This document shows positions 27,457 to 35,732 of a DNA stretch of 64,000 bases, one piece after another. A model generated the notes under the pieces. It saw only the letters and a program-made list of their open reading frames with translations, did not search any database and was not told where the DNA came from. Position numbers and translations under genes: made by a program. Each line of letters starts with the position of its first letter. Positions within the stretch are counted from its first letter, which is position 1. Origin of the DNA: Salinibius halmophilus (lineage in GTDB: Bacteria > Pseudomonadota > Gammaproteobacteria > Pseudomonadales > Natronospirillaceae); contig NZ_QPEP01000011.1 in assembly GCF_003577475.1 (NCBI RefSeq), forward strand, positions 62,001 through 126,000, written 5' to 3'.

Positions 27457-29628
27457 ATGCCAATACACGCCCTCTACCTTTGTGAAAAGCCATCACAAGC
27501 GCGCGACCTAGCACAAGCACTTGGTTGCCGCAGCCGTGTGGAGGGCGCGCTACATAATGGAAAAGGCACCTATGTGACCTGGGCGGTTGGGCACTTATTT
27601 GAGCAAAAAATGCCCGACGAAATAGAGCCCAGCATGAAGCAATGGTCGCTGGCGACGCTGCCATTCTTGCCAACTGATGTACCCCTCAAGCCCGTCTACC
27701 GCACCAAAAAGCAGCTCGCGGCAATTAAAAAGCTACTCAAAGATCTACAAGGCTCATTGTATATCGCCACCGACTATGACCGCGAAGGCGAAGCCATTGC
27801 TCGCAATATATTAGTCATGAGCAATTATCGTGGGCCAGTACAGCGGGTGAAATTATCGTCGCTTGATAAGGTGTCAATTCAGAGGGCACTAAACAACGTC
27901 GTCGATGGCAGTCAGTCGATTGGTTTGTACCATGCTGCGAAAGGTAGGCAAATGGCCGACTATCATGTGGGTATGAACTTTAGTCGCTTGTATACCCTAG
28001 TAGGTAAACAAGCAGGCCTGAGTGAAACCTTCAATGTTGGCCGCGTGGTCGCACCCACGATTGCCTTGGTGGTGAATCGCGACCGCGAGATTGAGCAGTT
28101 TGTGCCTCAACCTTATTTTGAGTTGTGGATCAAAGTACAAGGCCAAAATGGCCAGTTCAATGCTAAGTGGCAGGTGCCAGAGGGCGAGTTCAATGGCCTA
28201 AAAAATGCAGACGAAGAAGGCCGCTGCATTAACCGCCAGCTAGCCGAGCAGGTTGCTAATGCGGTCATCAATCAGCCTGTTACAGTGCAGAAGGTGGAAA
28301 AAAAGCTAACCAGCTCCGCCGCGCCGTTGCCATTCGACTTAACCTCGCTGCAGCGTTTGTGTGATAGCAAATTTGGTCTAAGTGCCGACAAAACCCTAGC
28401 GATAGCGCAAAAACTCTACGACGAAAAGTTCACTACCTATCCGCGCACCGACAGCCGATACCTGCCGCGCTCACAACAAGCGGATGTGCCAAAGGTGCTG
28501 CAAGCCATTGTTGCTAGTGATGCGAGCACTCAGCAAATAGTGGCTGGCGCTAACCCCAGTGCGCGCGCTCGTGTGTTTAACGACAGCAAGGTCAGCGCCC
28601 ACCATGCGATTATTCCAACCTTTGAGACGGTGAATGTTGGCAAGCTAAACCCGATGGAGGCTAAGGTTTACGATGCCATTCGCCGCCAATACATTGCCCA
28701 GTTTTATCCACCGGCGAAAGCCGAAAAAACCCGCATCACGCTAGTTGATGCACCGAAACAAAGCTATATCGCTAAAGGCTCGGTGCCTATCGAAGCAGGT
28801 TGGCAGGTGTTATTTAAAAGCGCCAAAGACGCTCAAGCCGGTGATCGCAAAGACGAACCAAAAGGCAAACAAGGCCAAGAGGACGAACTAGAGCAAAGCC
28901 TTCCGCCGGTGCAGCAAGGCGAAAGCCTGGTGTGCCAGCAAGCTGATGTGCTGGATAAATTAACTAAACCGCCCGCTTATTTTACCGAAGCCACGCTGCT
29001 TAGTGCCATGGAGCATGTTGCGCGGTACGAGCCCAACCCCAAATACCGTGAGCTGTTAAAGGAAGTCTCAGGTATTGGCACACCCGCTACACGCGCTGAA
29101 ACCATTAAAACGGCAATCAAACGCGACTATTTACGCAAAGACAAACGCTCCCTGCATGCCACAGCAAAAGCGCGCACCATGATTGATATTTTGCCTAGGG
29201 TGCTGACTTCTCCGGCATTAACCGCGCGCTGGGAGTTGGAGCTGCGCAAGCTTGAAACCGGCGACACTACGGTAGCCGAGTTTGACCAAAAAATTCGCGA
29301 CTGGATTGAGCGCCTAGTGCTAAAAGCCAAAGATCACATGGGAGACATTACCAACCATCTAGTCAGCCACCCAGATGCCAAAGCAATGAAAAGTGATAAG
29401 CGTGGTGCTAATCGCAAAGGCGGTTCAAACCGGGGAACGTACGGTAAAGGCAAAAAAGGTGGGGCTCGCAAAACCTCGAGTGATAAAGCCAAAACCGCAA
29501 AATGCCCAAACTGTGGCGACAAAGCTTGGCGCAACCAGTTTAAGCAAAAGCCAGGCTGCTACTGGCGCTGCAGTGGCTGCAGTACCTTCTTTGATGATGT
29601 AGAGGGGCGGTTGACCCCTCGGGTATAG
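27457..29628 (+). CDS. topB: DNA topoisomerase III
   Basis: 723-residue type IA topoisomerase. The Toprim domain has YLCEKPSQARDLA and ATDYDREGEAIARNI, the nucleophilic tyrosine is in TTYPRTDSRYLP (Tyr328), and a C-terminal basic Gly/Lys-rich linker leads to a four-cysteine zinc ribbon (CPNCGDKAW...CYWRCSGC). The enzyme decatenates DNA and works with RecQ-type helicases. Longer than the 653-residue E. coli enzyme because of this ribbon and an insertion near residues 470-490. It ends two bases from a convergent gene. Confidence 0.97.
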   Translation: MPIHALYLCEKPSQARDLAQALGCRSRVEGALHNGKGTYVTWAVGHLFEQKMPDEIEPSMKQWSLATLPFLPTDVPLKPVYRTKKQLAAIKKLLKDLQGSLYIATDYDREGEAIARNILVMSNYRGPVQRVKLSSLDKVSIQRALNNVVDGSQSIGLYHAAKGRQMADYHVGMNFSRLYTLVGKQAGLSETFNVGRVVAPTIALVVNRDREIEQFVPQPYFELWIKVQGQNGQFNAKWQVPEGEFNGLKNADEEGRCINRQLAEQVANAVINQPVTVQKVEKKLTSSAAPLPFDLTSLQRLCDSKFGLSADKTLAIAQKLYDEKFTTYPRTDSRYLPRSQQADVPKVLQAIVASDASTQQIVAGANPSARARVFNDSKVSAHHAIIPTFETVNVGKLNPMEAKVYDAIRRQYIAQFYPPAKAEKTRITLVDAPKQSYIAKGSVPIEAGWQVLFKSAKDAQAGDRKDEPKGKQGQEDELEQSLPPVQQGESLVCQQADVLDKLTKPPAYFTEATLLSAMEHVARYEPNPKYRELLKEVSGIGTPATRAETIKTAIKRDYLRKDKRSLHATAKARTMIDILPRVLTSPALTARWELELRKLETGDTTVAEFDQKIRDWIERLVLKAKDHMGDITNHLVSHPDAKAMKSDKRGANRKGGSNRGTYGKGKKGGARKTSSDKAKTAKCPNCGDKAWRNQFKQKPGCYWRCSGCSTFFDDVEGRLTPRV

Positions 29629-29630
29629 GG

Positions 29631-29993
29631 TTACTGGCTAACCATAAACCAGATAACACCTTCTTTCTGTTCGCCCACTTCGTTCTCAACTGTCCATTGC
29701 ACAGCATAGGTGCCAGCTTCTAGGCGCTCTGGTAGCGGGAATTCAAAGCGCAGCTTTAGTTCATCCGAGGGTGCAAAGTTGATCGGCAGTGCTTCGCCGC
29801 GGTCGGTTTGTAATTCGAGCCCCACAAGCTTGTTCGCTTGGTCAAACTCTAAGCCAATACCCGGTGGAGGGCCTGCAAGCACCTGGCCAGCACCCGGATA
29901 ACTATTGGTTAACTCGCTTTGATTGGCAGCAAGTGCGACCGTTGAAAGCATGGTGGTTGAAAGGGCTAAGGCTGCCATTAACTTTTTCATCAC
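29631..29993 (-). CDS. CopC-like periplasmic protein without copper ligands
   Basis: 120 residues with a signal peptide (cleavage near ALA-A, residue 22-23), then a CopC/YobA-type immunoglobulin-like domain: SYPGAGQVLAGPPPGIGLEFDQ, VGLELQTDRGEALP, and ERLEAGTYAVQW. Typical CopC binds copper through an N-terminal histidine and further His residues. This protein contains no histidine at all, and only one methionine outside its signal peptide, so classical copper binding looks impossible. Its role is therefore open. Confidence 0.8.
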   Translation of the reverse strand: MMKKLMAALALSTTMLSTVALAANQSELTNSYPGAGQVLAGPPPGIGLEFDQANKLVGLELQTDRGEALPINFAPSDELKLRFEFPLPERLEAGTYAVQWTVENEVGEQKEGVIWFMVSQ

Positions 29994-30257
29994 GGTTTCC
30001 TATTTTATTCAGTACTAGCCAAATGTAATGCGCTCAGTTTGCTAGCGCCTTAGAGTCTATGTTCGGCCAAACACCTTCCCTTCGGACTCTTACACTAATG
30101 AGCTTGGCATTATGGCGCGTGCGTCTACCTGTTTGCTACCAAGTCCATCGCAATTCTACACCAATCATTGGTAAATCCATTAACTTGGCTGAACAAGCAC
30201 CTGACAAGCCAATGGCTTCTTCGTAACATGAGGCAAATTTTACTGGGTTTAATCATT

Positions 30258-31559
30258 ATGTCTGCCTGCCACGCCCTATTTATTGCCGCCCCTGCCTCTG
30301 GGCAAGGAAAAACCACCATTACCGCTGCCCTAGCTCGCCTGTTAGTAAAGCAAGGCAAAACGGTGCGGGTGTTTAAAACTGGGCCCGACTACCTAGACCC
30401 ACAAATATTGGCCTTGGCTAGTGGCGCACCTGTGGTGCAGCTCGATTTATGGATGGCTGGTGAAGCTTGGTGCCGAGCACAACTCAACAAAGCCGCACAA
30501 GAGGCCGATGTGATTTTGGTTGAAGGGGTCATGGGCCTATTTGATGGCACGCCCTCTAGTGCCGATTTGGCCGCTACCTTTGGCATTCCAATTGCGTTAT
30601 TAATGGATGTTTCAGGTATGGCGCAAACCGCTGCCGCGGTGGCCGTTGGGCTAGCGAACTATCGTGATGATTACAGCGTTGCCGGGCTCATTGCCAATCA
30701 ATGTGGCTCGGTATATCACCAGCAGCTAATTACCGATGCGCTGCCTGATGACTTGCCACTTATTACCGGTGTGCTGCGCAACAACAAGATGACATTACCC
30801 GAGCGCCACTTAGGTTTGGTGCAAGTGGAAGAAATGGCCGATGAGCTCAACGAGAGAATAGATGCCGGGGCGCAAGCGCTTGATGCCGAGGCACTCAACT
30901 TGTTTTTGCAAAGCCTGCCAAAAGTAGCTTTCAGTGAAGGCCAAGAGCCGACTGTAGAGCAATGGCTAGCGGGCAAAACCATTGCCATTGCCAAGGATGC
31001 CGCGTTCAGTTTTATCTATGCGGCCAATACCGAGCTGTTGCAAGCGATGGGCGCAAAGCTTGTGTATTTCTCGCCTCTGCGCAACGAAGCTGTGCCAACA
31101 GCCGATGCACTTTGGCTGCCCGGTGGTTACCCAGAGTTGCACAGCGAAGTTCTGTCGCAAAACACGCAAAGCCAAACGTCGATTTTACAAATGCATCAGC
31201 AGGGCAGACCCATACTGGCTGAGTGTGGCGGCATGCTGTATTGCTTAACCAGTTTGCGCCAACTAGATGGCTCTGAGCACCCGATGTTGGGCTTATTAGC
31301 TGGACAAGGGCAAATGCGCGAGCGCGGTGGCTGCCAAGGTATGCAAAGCGCTCCTCTGCCAAGTGGCCTGGTTCGTGGCCACGCCCACCACAGGTCTACC
31401 GCGGTCGACACCCCTGAGCCATACGCCCACGGCCAACGGCAAAAGCATCCGGCTCCTGGCGAACCCATCTATCGGCAAGGCTCACTTACCGCCAGCTATT
31501 TGCATTTGTTTTTTCCATCGAACCCAAAGGCCATTGCGCAGTTGTTTGCTGGTTCATAA
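30258..31559 (+). CDS. cbiA: Cobyrinate a,c-diamide synthase
   Basis: 433 residues. The P-loop ATPase part begins LFIAAPASGQGKTTITAALARLL, with KTGPDYLDPQ and EGVMGLFDG. The C-terminal class I glutamine amidotransferase domain has LPGGYPELH, the nucleophile region LAECGGMLYCL and TASYLHLFFPSNP. It amidates cobyrinate in cobalamin synthesis. The ATG at 30258 aligns with the family start; frames upstream are weak. No other cob/cbi gene is near, and no riboswitch is seen in its 264-bp upstream region. The link to the B12-responsive nrdAB leader 20 kb away is noted. Confidence 0.92.
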   Translation: MSACHALFIAAPASGQGKTTITAALARLLVKQGKTVRVFKTGPDYLDPQILALASGAPVVQLDLWMAGEAWCRAQLNKAAQEADVILVEGVMGLFDGTPSSADLAATFGIPIALLMDVSGMAQTAAAVAVGLANYRDDYSVAGLIANQCGSVYHQQLITDALPDDLPLITGVLRNNKMTLPERHLGLVQVEEMADELNERIDAGAQALDAEALNLFLQSLPKVAFSEGQEPTVEQWLAGKTIAIAKDAAFSFIYAANTELLQAMGAKLVYFSPLRNEAVPTADALWLPGGYPELHSEVLSQNTQSQTSILQMHQQGRPILAECGGMLYCLTSLRQLDGSEHPMLGLLAGQGQMRERGGCQGMQSAPLPSGLVRGHAHHRSTAVDTPEPYAHGQRQKHPAPGEPIYRQGSLTASYLHLFFPSNPKAIAQLFAGS

Positions 31560-32303
31560 CTATTAAGTCGGTGTGCACGAGGGCAGGAGATACACACATC
31601 TGGAAAGCTACTTACTGCACTCAGTGATCCCGTCATCCCCTCCTTTTTCTGATTGGTCTGACACTTGGCGGGGTTTTTTTTTGCCAGCATTCACTAGAAC
31701 CCTAGCGACACAAAATTAACATACTCAGCCAGTCTGTCCGCCCAGCAACCGTGCTTCCTTGTCCAACAAGGAAGTTATCAATAGACTTTAATGCGCTGCC
31801 TACTGAATTGCTGATCGTTCACTAGGTCAAAAGCAGAGGTGAAACCGTGTCACTCGTCCTCACTGGGTACCCCTATTTCACCCAAGTTGGTGAACAAACC
31901 AATGGCGCTATGAAGTATTCACCACTGGCGCGCGGTGAAGTGATGACCTGAAGTGCTTAAGGGGCTTATTTTCTTAATTGTGAGTTTCACCAAATGACGG
32001 TGTGCCAATTGATGCGGAAGTTAGTATAAGTGCTGATAACTATTTTTCCGGTAGGCACGGTGTGTATTTAGAGCTGATAGTCCACATCTTTAAATAGTAA
32101 TGGCTGAAGGGTATGCCGAATTATGAGTCCTATAAATCGATTTGGTTTTATGGTGAATAGAAAGCCAGAATGTTAAATGCCACTGGTGCAGATTGTATAT
32201 TTTAAAATATATAAAAAAATCAATACTAATGTAATGCCTCGTATTAATTGCTTCAATGCTAGATAAGTTATGGGCAGAATAAATAAATTTCCGCCCCTAA
32301 TCA
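31560..32303. other. Gene-poor spacer between cbiA and the acquired operon
   Basis: 744 bp without a credible gene. It opens with a T-rich tract (GGCGGGG then nine T at about 31667-31682) that may end cbiA transcription. A hairpin CTTCCTTG/CAAGGAAG occurs near 31751-31774, and a GTG-started frame of 35 codons (31846-31950) has no recognisable product. The last 300 bp are strongly AT-rich, with a palindrome TATATTTTAAAATATA (32196-32211). It looks like the decayed left border of the island. Confidence 0.55.
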
Positions 32304-32717
32304 TTACAAATTCTTAGCAAGCTGAATCCTCAAAGTTCGAGTTGCATCTCTCATTTCCTGATCCCAGCTTTCAGTAGCCAAATTATCTTTCTTTTTTTGC
32401 GCTAACTGAAATACTTCTTCAAGTGATTCTTTTATACCATTTGGAGCTGTTCCATCTTTAAATAGTAAATGGATGCTTTGAGAATGTGCTCGTATCTCAT
32501 AAGTCCATTTTTTAATTCCATCCTGATCTTTCGGCTCAAAAGTGATTGTTTTTAGAATGGATGTGAAGGATTTTTGCTTTTGTTCTTTTATCCATTTGGA
32601 ATGTTCCCTTTTATTGGTAAATATGTGCGTTGCTATTAATAATATGATGTTTGTAACTATTGTGCTTAGTGCTGCTATTACCAAAGGATGTGTAAAGATA
32701 TTTGTTTCTGCCGTCAT
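32304..32717 (-). CDS. One-helix membrane protein, last gene of the acquired operon
   Basis: 137 residues. A single membrane helix (about 11-33, PLVIAALSTIVTNIILLIA) near the N-terminus is followed by a basic stop-transfer (NKREHSKWIKEQKQK) and an approximately 95-residue charged, helical cytosolic part. The ATG at 32717 is chosen because AGGAG precedes it at eight bases, and the upstream gene ends 10 bp away. No family is recognised. In predicted conflict operons such small anchored proteins can be effectors or inhibitors; that is inference from context. Confidence 0.75.
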   Translation of the reverse strand: MTAETNIFTHPLVIAALSTIVTNIILLIATHIFTNKREHSKWIKEQKQKSFTSILKTITFEPKDQDGIKKWTYEIRAHSQSIHLLFKDGTAPNGIKESLEEVFQLAQKKKDNLATESWDQEMRDATRTLRIQLAKNL

Positions 32718-32727
32718 TTTTTTTCTC

Positions 32728-33699
32728 CTAGAGAGTGGGTTTTCCATTGAGTTTAATTGCGTACCCCAATATTTCTGATTTTTTGTTTGAGTTTATCATG
32801 ATTTTTTTCGAAGTGGATGGATTGATTTTAGTTGGTTTTGGGTACCATACTTCACTTTTTTCAGGGTTTGAAAGGTGAGTTAATGCCATAGCAACAGCAT
32901 GCGGCTTAGGTCCAATGGGTATCATTATGTTAATGTTTTTGCTTTTAGATACCTTTTTATTTAAATATTCATATAGGCCAAATATGTCATATGGGTGTGA
33001 TCTATGGAAATAAGGCCTTTCGCTTAACCCGCGTGTTAATAACTCAGCTGCTTTCCAGTTCCTTCTATAGCTTTGAGGGGTGCTTGGGAATGGAATAATT
33101 ATCTCCGTCATACTTGATGTATACTCTTGTAGATGTGAGGAAATATTTGCTGGAGTGAAGCCAAAGCCTATGTAATTATCTATCTTGAGGTTTGAACGTT
33201 TGGTCTCATCAAGAATGCTGAAGCCCGGCACGGCTGTTGGTGGATCGCATTCGTGTACTGAAGCTTTCTCTTGATACAGCGATGTACATGTGTAGCTCAA
33301 TAATAAATTTTCTATTTCATCGCTTGAAATGACTCTCTTTATAAATGTTAAAGTGAATTCGATTGGGGCTGACGTAATATCGAATATTATTGACTTTTCG
33401 GATGCTTCCAAGATTTCGCTTATTTTTTTATTGTAGTCTGATATCGAGTTTTGTATCTCTTTTTTAGGTGATATTGAGAACTCTTCCTTTATTTTAATCT
33501 TTCTTTTTTCAAGATCGCTTCCATTTATGAAATTTTTATAGTTAAACTCGATAAATGTTGAATTGATAGATTCCTTTATCGCTTTTATATGTGAGTGAGT
33601 CTCGATTGATCTAGGTTCGAAAGATACCGTGTTGATTGTACTCCATTCTATTTCACTAGTTCGATCAAGAATAAAGTCAATATGTCCCCAAGGTTTCAT
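32728..33699 (-). CDS. Unrecognised alpha/beta protein of the acquired operon
   Basis: 323 residues, soluble, no signal peptide. It alternates predicted strands and helices in a Rossmann-like rhythm, with notable segments SIIFDITSAPIEFTLTFI, NLLLSYTCTSLY, IIIPFPSTPQSYRRNW, HPYDIFGLYEYL, and INIMIPIGPKPHAVAMALTH followed by EVWYPKP. The last resembles nucleotide- or ligand-sensing folds in which a strand is followed by a GxKP loop, but no named family can be assigned. AAGGAAG precedes the ATG; it starts nine bases after the ATPase stop. AT-rich like the rest of the operon. Confidence 0.8.
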   Translation of the reverse strand: MKPWGHIDFILDRTSEIEWSTINTVSFEPRSIETHSHIKAIKESINSTFIEFNYKNFINGSDLEKRKIKIKEEFSISPKKEIQNSISDYNKKISEILEASEKSIIFDITSAPIEFTLTFIKRVISSDEIENLLLSYTCTSLYQEKASVHECDPPTAVPGFSILDETKRSNLKIDNYIGFGFTPANISSHLQEYTSSMTEIIIPFPSTPQSYRRNWKAAELLTRGLSERPYFHRSHPYDIFGLYEYLNKKVSKSKNINIMIPIGPKPHAVAMALTHLSNPEKSEVWYPKPTKINPSTSKKIMINSNKKSEILGYAIKLNGKPTL

Positions 33700-33708
33700 G
33701 TTGCTTCC

Positions 33709-35721
33709 TTAAAAAAGACTTAGCTGAGTTGGTCCTGATTGAACCTCAGGTGCTATTTTTTTTCCGTTATATATTGAATTTATTTCATCTAGGCTAGTAT
33801 ATATTGGCTCTTTAGTTCTTATATGAGGTATTCTGAATGTAGGGCATAGTATCGGATTGAGGTGCCATTTTATTCTATCCCCTGTGCCTATATTTTTGGG
33901 TGTGTGTTGAGACTCTATAAGGTCGCCATTGTCGACACACAATCCAATTATTCTGGAAATTTCATCACCCTTTTTAAATTCATCCTTTTTTATTGAAAAT
34001 CCTGTGTTTCCAGGGTTGGATAAAGCCTTGTCCTCGCGTAATTTTTTCGATATCCAGTCAGATATTTTGGTGATGAACTCTTTCCTTTCAAAACCATTAC
34101 TTCCTTCCCTAAGCTTGTCTACCCATATTTTACTAGCTTCATGAATCCCGATGTTTTGCTGCTTACTAGGTATGCTTGGTAAATCAATCAATTTTAGTTC
34201 TTCAGTGCTTGTAATTCGTAACCAATTTGACCAAATGGCTCTGCAGATAGACATGAAGACCAATATGTTAGAACCTGAAAGTCCTATTACATGCTCAGCG
34301 CCGCTCCATATTGGAACTTCTTTGCATAAACCTGCTAACTGAATTGTTGCAGCTTCGTTTCGCTCTTTTATCCAATATTTTTTTTCTTTCCAGCTAACAA
34401 CTTTATTTGGGGTAGTGGATGAAAGTAAGTCCCAGTTGTTCTGTTTTTTTTGTCGCAGCCAACATGAGGTTAAATACGCATATAAAGGTTCAGACTTCCA
34501 ATCGCTTTTAATATAATTGATCCATTCGTCGCTCAAGTGATCAGGTAAAGGTATTATGAAAGGCTTATTCTTTACATATGCTCTTGCTCGCTCCTTTGGA
34601 GATAACGACTTACCAAGTACTCTAGTTAAAAGCTCGTTGGCCGGAATGTTTTTGATTGGTATGGATCTGTTTCCGGTGCCAAGGTGAGATAACCTTCTTT
34701 GGAATACATCCTCTGCAAAGTTCTTGAATACAACCTTTGTGGATGGGTCTTCTTTCGGTTTTAATATCTCATCAATATTAACAATTACATAGTCACGGTA
34801 TTCTTCAATGGATGCATTCGATCCAAATGCTTCCAAGCTTGCATCCCAAGCATAGTGACGAGTACCAACTCGATAAGATATTTTTTGAGTTCTTTGAGAT
34901 AGTGCTTGGTTAATCGCTTTTCGAAAAATAGTAGTATTATACTCGTTTTTCTCTATTTCATATAACTCTTCATGTTGGTCAATGCCGATGTATAGCTGGC
35001 ATTCCTTAGGGATGATGCCGCACTCCTTTAAAATATCTATAAACTTCTCAATTGGTTCTCCAATTGGTTGCGTGGTTTGATTTACTCTATTACATATTTT
35101 GTTTTCGTTAAAATTAAAGTATTGTCGATATTTTGTTATCCTTTCTTGTGCCGATAATAGGAAATCTTCCAGCGATTTGGACGTTGAATAATAATTGGAA
35201 TAGAAGTTGTCGTTAGATATCTTTTGTGAAAACTCTTCAATTTGTTCTTTGCTAATTTGAATTTTCAATTCCTTGGTAAGTACGCTATCTAAATCTTGCT
35301 CTTTTTTTAAGTGTAGAATGTTCTTGGTTATGTCAATTATTATTTTTGTGTTGAAAATGTCTGAAAAGGTCTTGTATAGCCAGGTGTCAATGTTTTCCTT
35401 GGGGACTTCATTCGCACGGTAAGCTATTTCCTTTATATTGTCTTGTATTAAGTGGGTTTTAGCATATAAAAAGCACCTATCCTTTTCAGGGATAGGGGTT
35501 GCAATACCTGACCTGGAGAATTCTATTCTATTTTTAAGCTCAAATAGGCTCATCAGCATGCTCTTGCCGCTGCCTTGCCTACCCTTTATGACTATGTTGG
35601 AATTACTCCACAACTCATCTGTACTTTCGGCGATCTTGGGACTAAAAAGTGAAACATACTCTGATGGATTGAGCTTTTCAGTCAACCAAAGGTCATGAAA
35701 TGGGTTATCGTTTTTTTCCAT
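33709..35721 (-). CDS. Large P-loop ATPase of the acquired operon (ORC/CDC6-like AAA)
   Basis: 670 residues. After a short lead (NPSEYVSLFSPKI) comes a Walker A motif GRQGSGKS (residues 47-54), a long helical insertion, and a Walker B-like strand LYIGIDQHEELY with Asp248 and Glu251/252. Later parts contain helical, winged-helix-like stretches and a C-terminal QSGPTQLSLF tail. The pattern fits the ORC-CDC6-type AAA proteins found next to phosphoribosyltransferase-like genes in bacterial conflict loci. It would act as the energy-using sensor or switch. A ribosome-binding site AGGAG overlaps the upstream stop. Confidence 0.85.
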   Translation of the reverse strand: MEKNDNPFHDLWLTEKLNPSEYVSLFSPKIAESTDELWSNSNIVIKGRQGSGKSMLMSLFELKNRIEFSRSGIATPIPEKDRCFLYAKTHLIQDNIKEIAYRANEVPKENIDTWLYKTFSDIFNTKIIIDITKNILHLKKEQDLDSVLTKELKIQISKEQIEEFSQKISNDNFYSNYYSTSKSLEDFLLSAQERITKYRQYFNFNENKICNRVNQTTQPIGEPIEKFIDILKECGIIPKECQLYIGIDQHEELYEIEKNEYNTTIFRKAINQALSQRTQKISYRVGTRHYAWDASLEAFGSNASIEEYRDYVIVNIDEILKPKEDPSTKVVFKNFAEDVFQRRLSHLGTGNRSIPIKNIPANELLTRVLGKSLSPKERARAYVKNKPFIIPLPDHLSDEWINYIKSDWKSEPLYAYLTSCWLRQKKQNNWDLLSSTTPNKVVSWKEKKYWIKERNEAATIQLAGLCKEVPIWSGAEHVIGLSGSNILVFMSICRAIWSNWLRITSTEELKLIDLPSIPSKQQNIGIHEASKIWVDKLREGSNGFERKEFITKISDWISKKLREDKALSNPGNTGFSIKKDEFKKGDEISRIIGLCVDNGDLIESQHTPKNIGTGDRIKWHLNPILCPTFRIPHIRTKEPIYTSLDEINSIYNGKKIAPEVQSGPTQLSLF

Positions 35722-35732
35722 GTCCTGATCTC

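Noticed and set aside
30125-30257. Cobalamin riboswitch upstream of cbiA
   Set aside because: No B12 box or conserved core found in the 264-bp upstream region, unlike the nrdA leader.
31012-31478. Several minus-strand frames of 60-116 residues inside cbiA
   Set aside because: They are shadows of the complete cbiA frame.
31846-31950. Short GTG-started frame of 35 codons
   Set aside because: No ribosome-binding site of note and no recognisable product; treated as part of the spacer.
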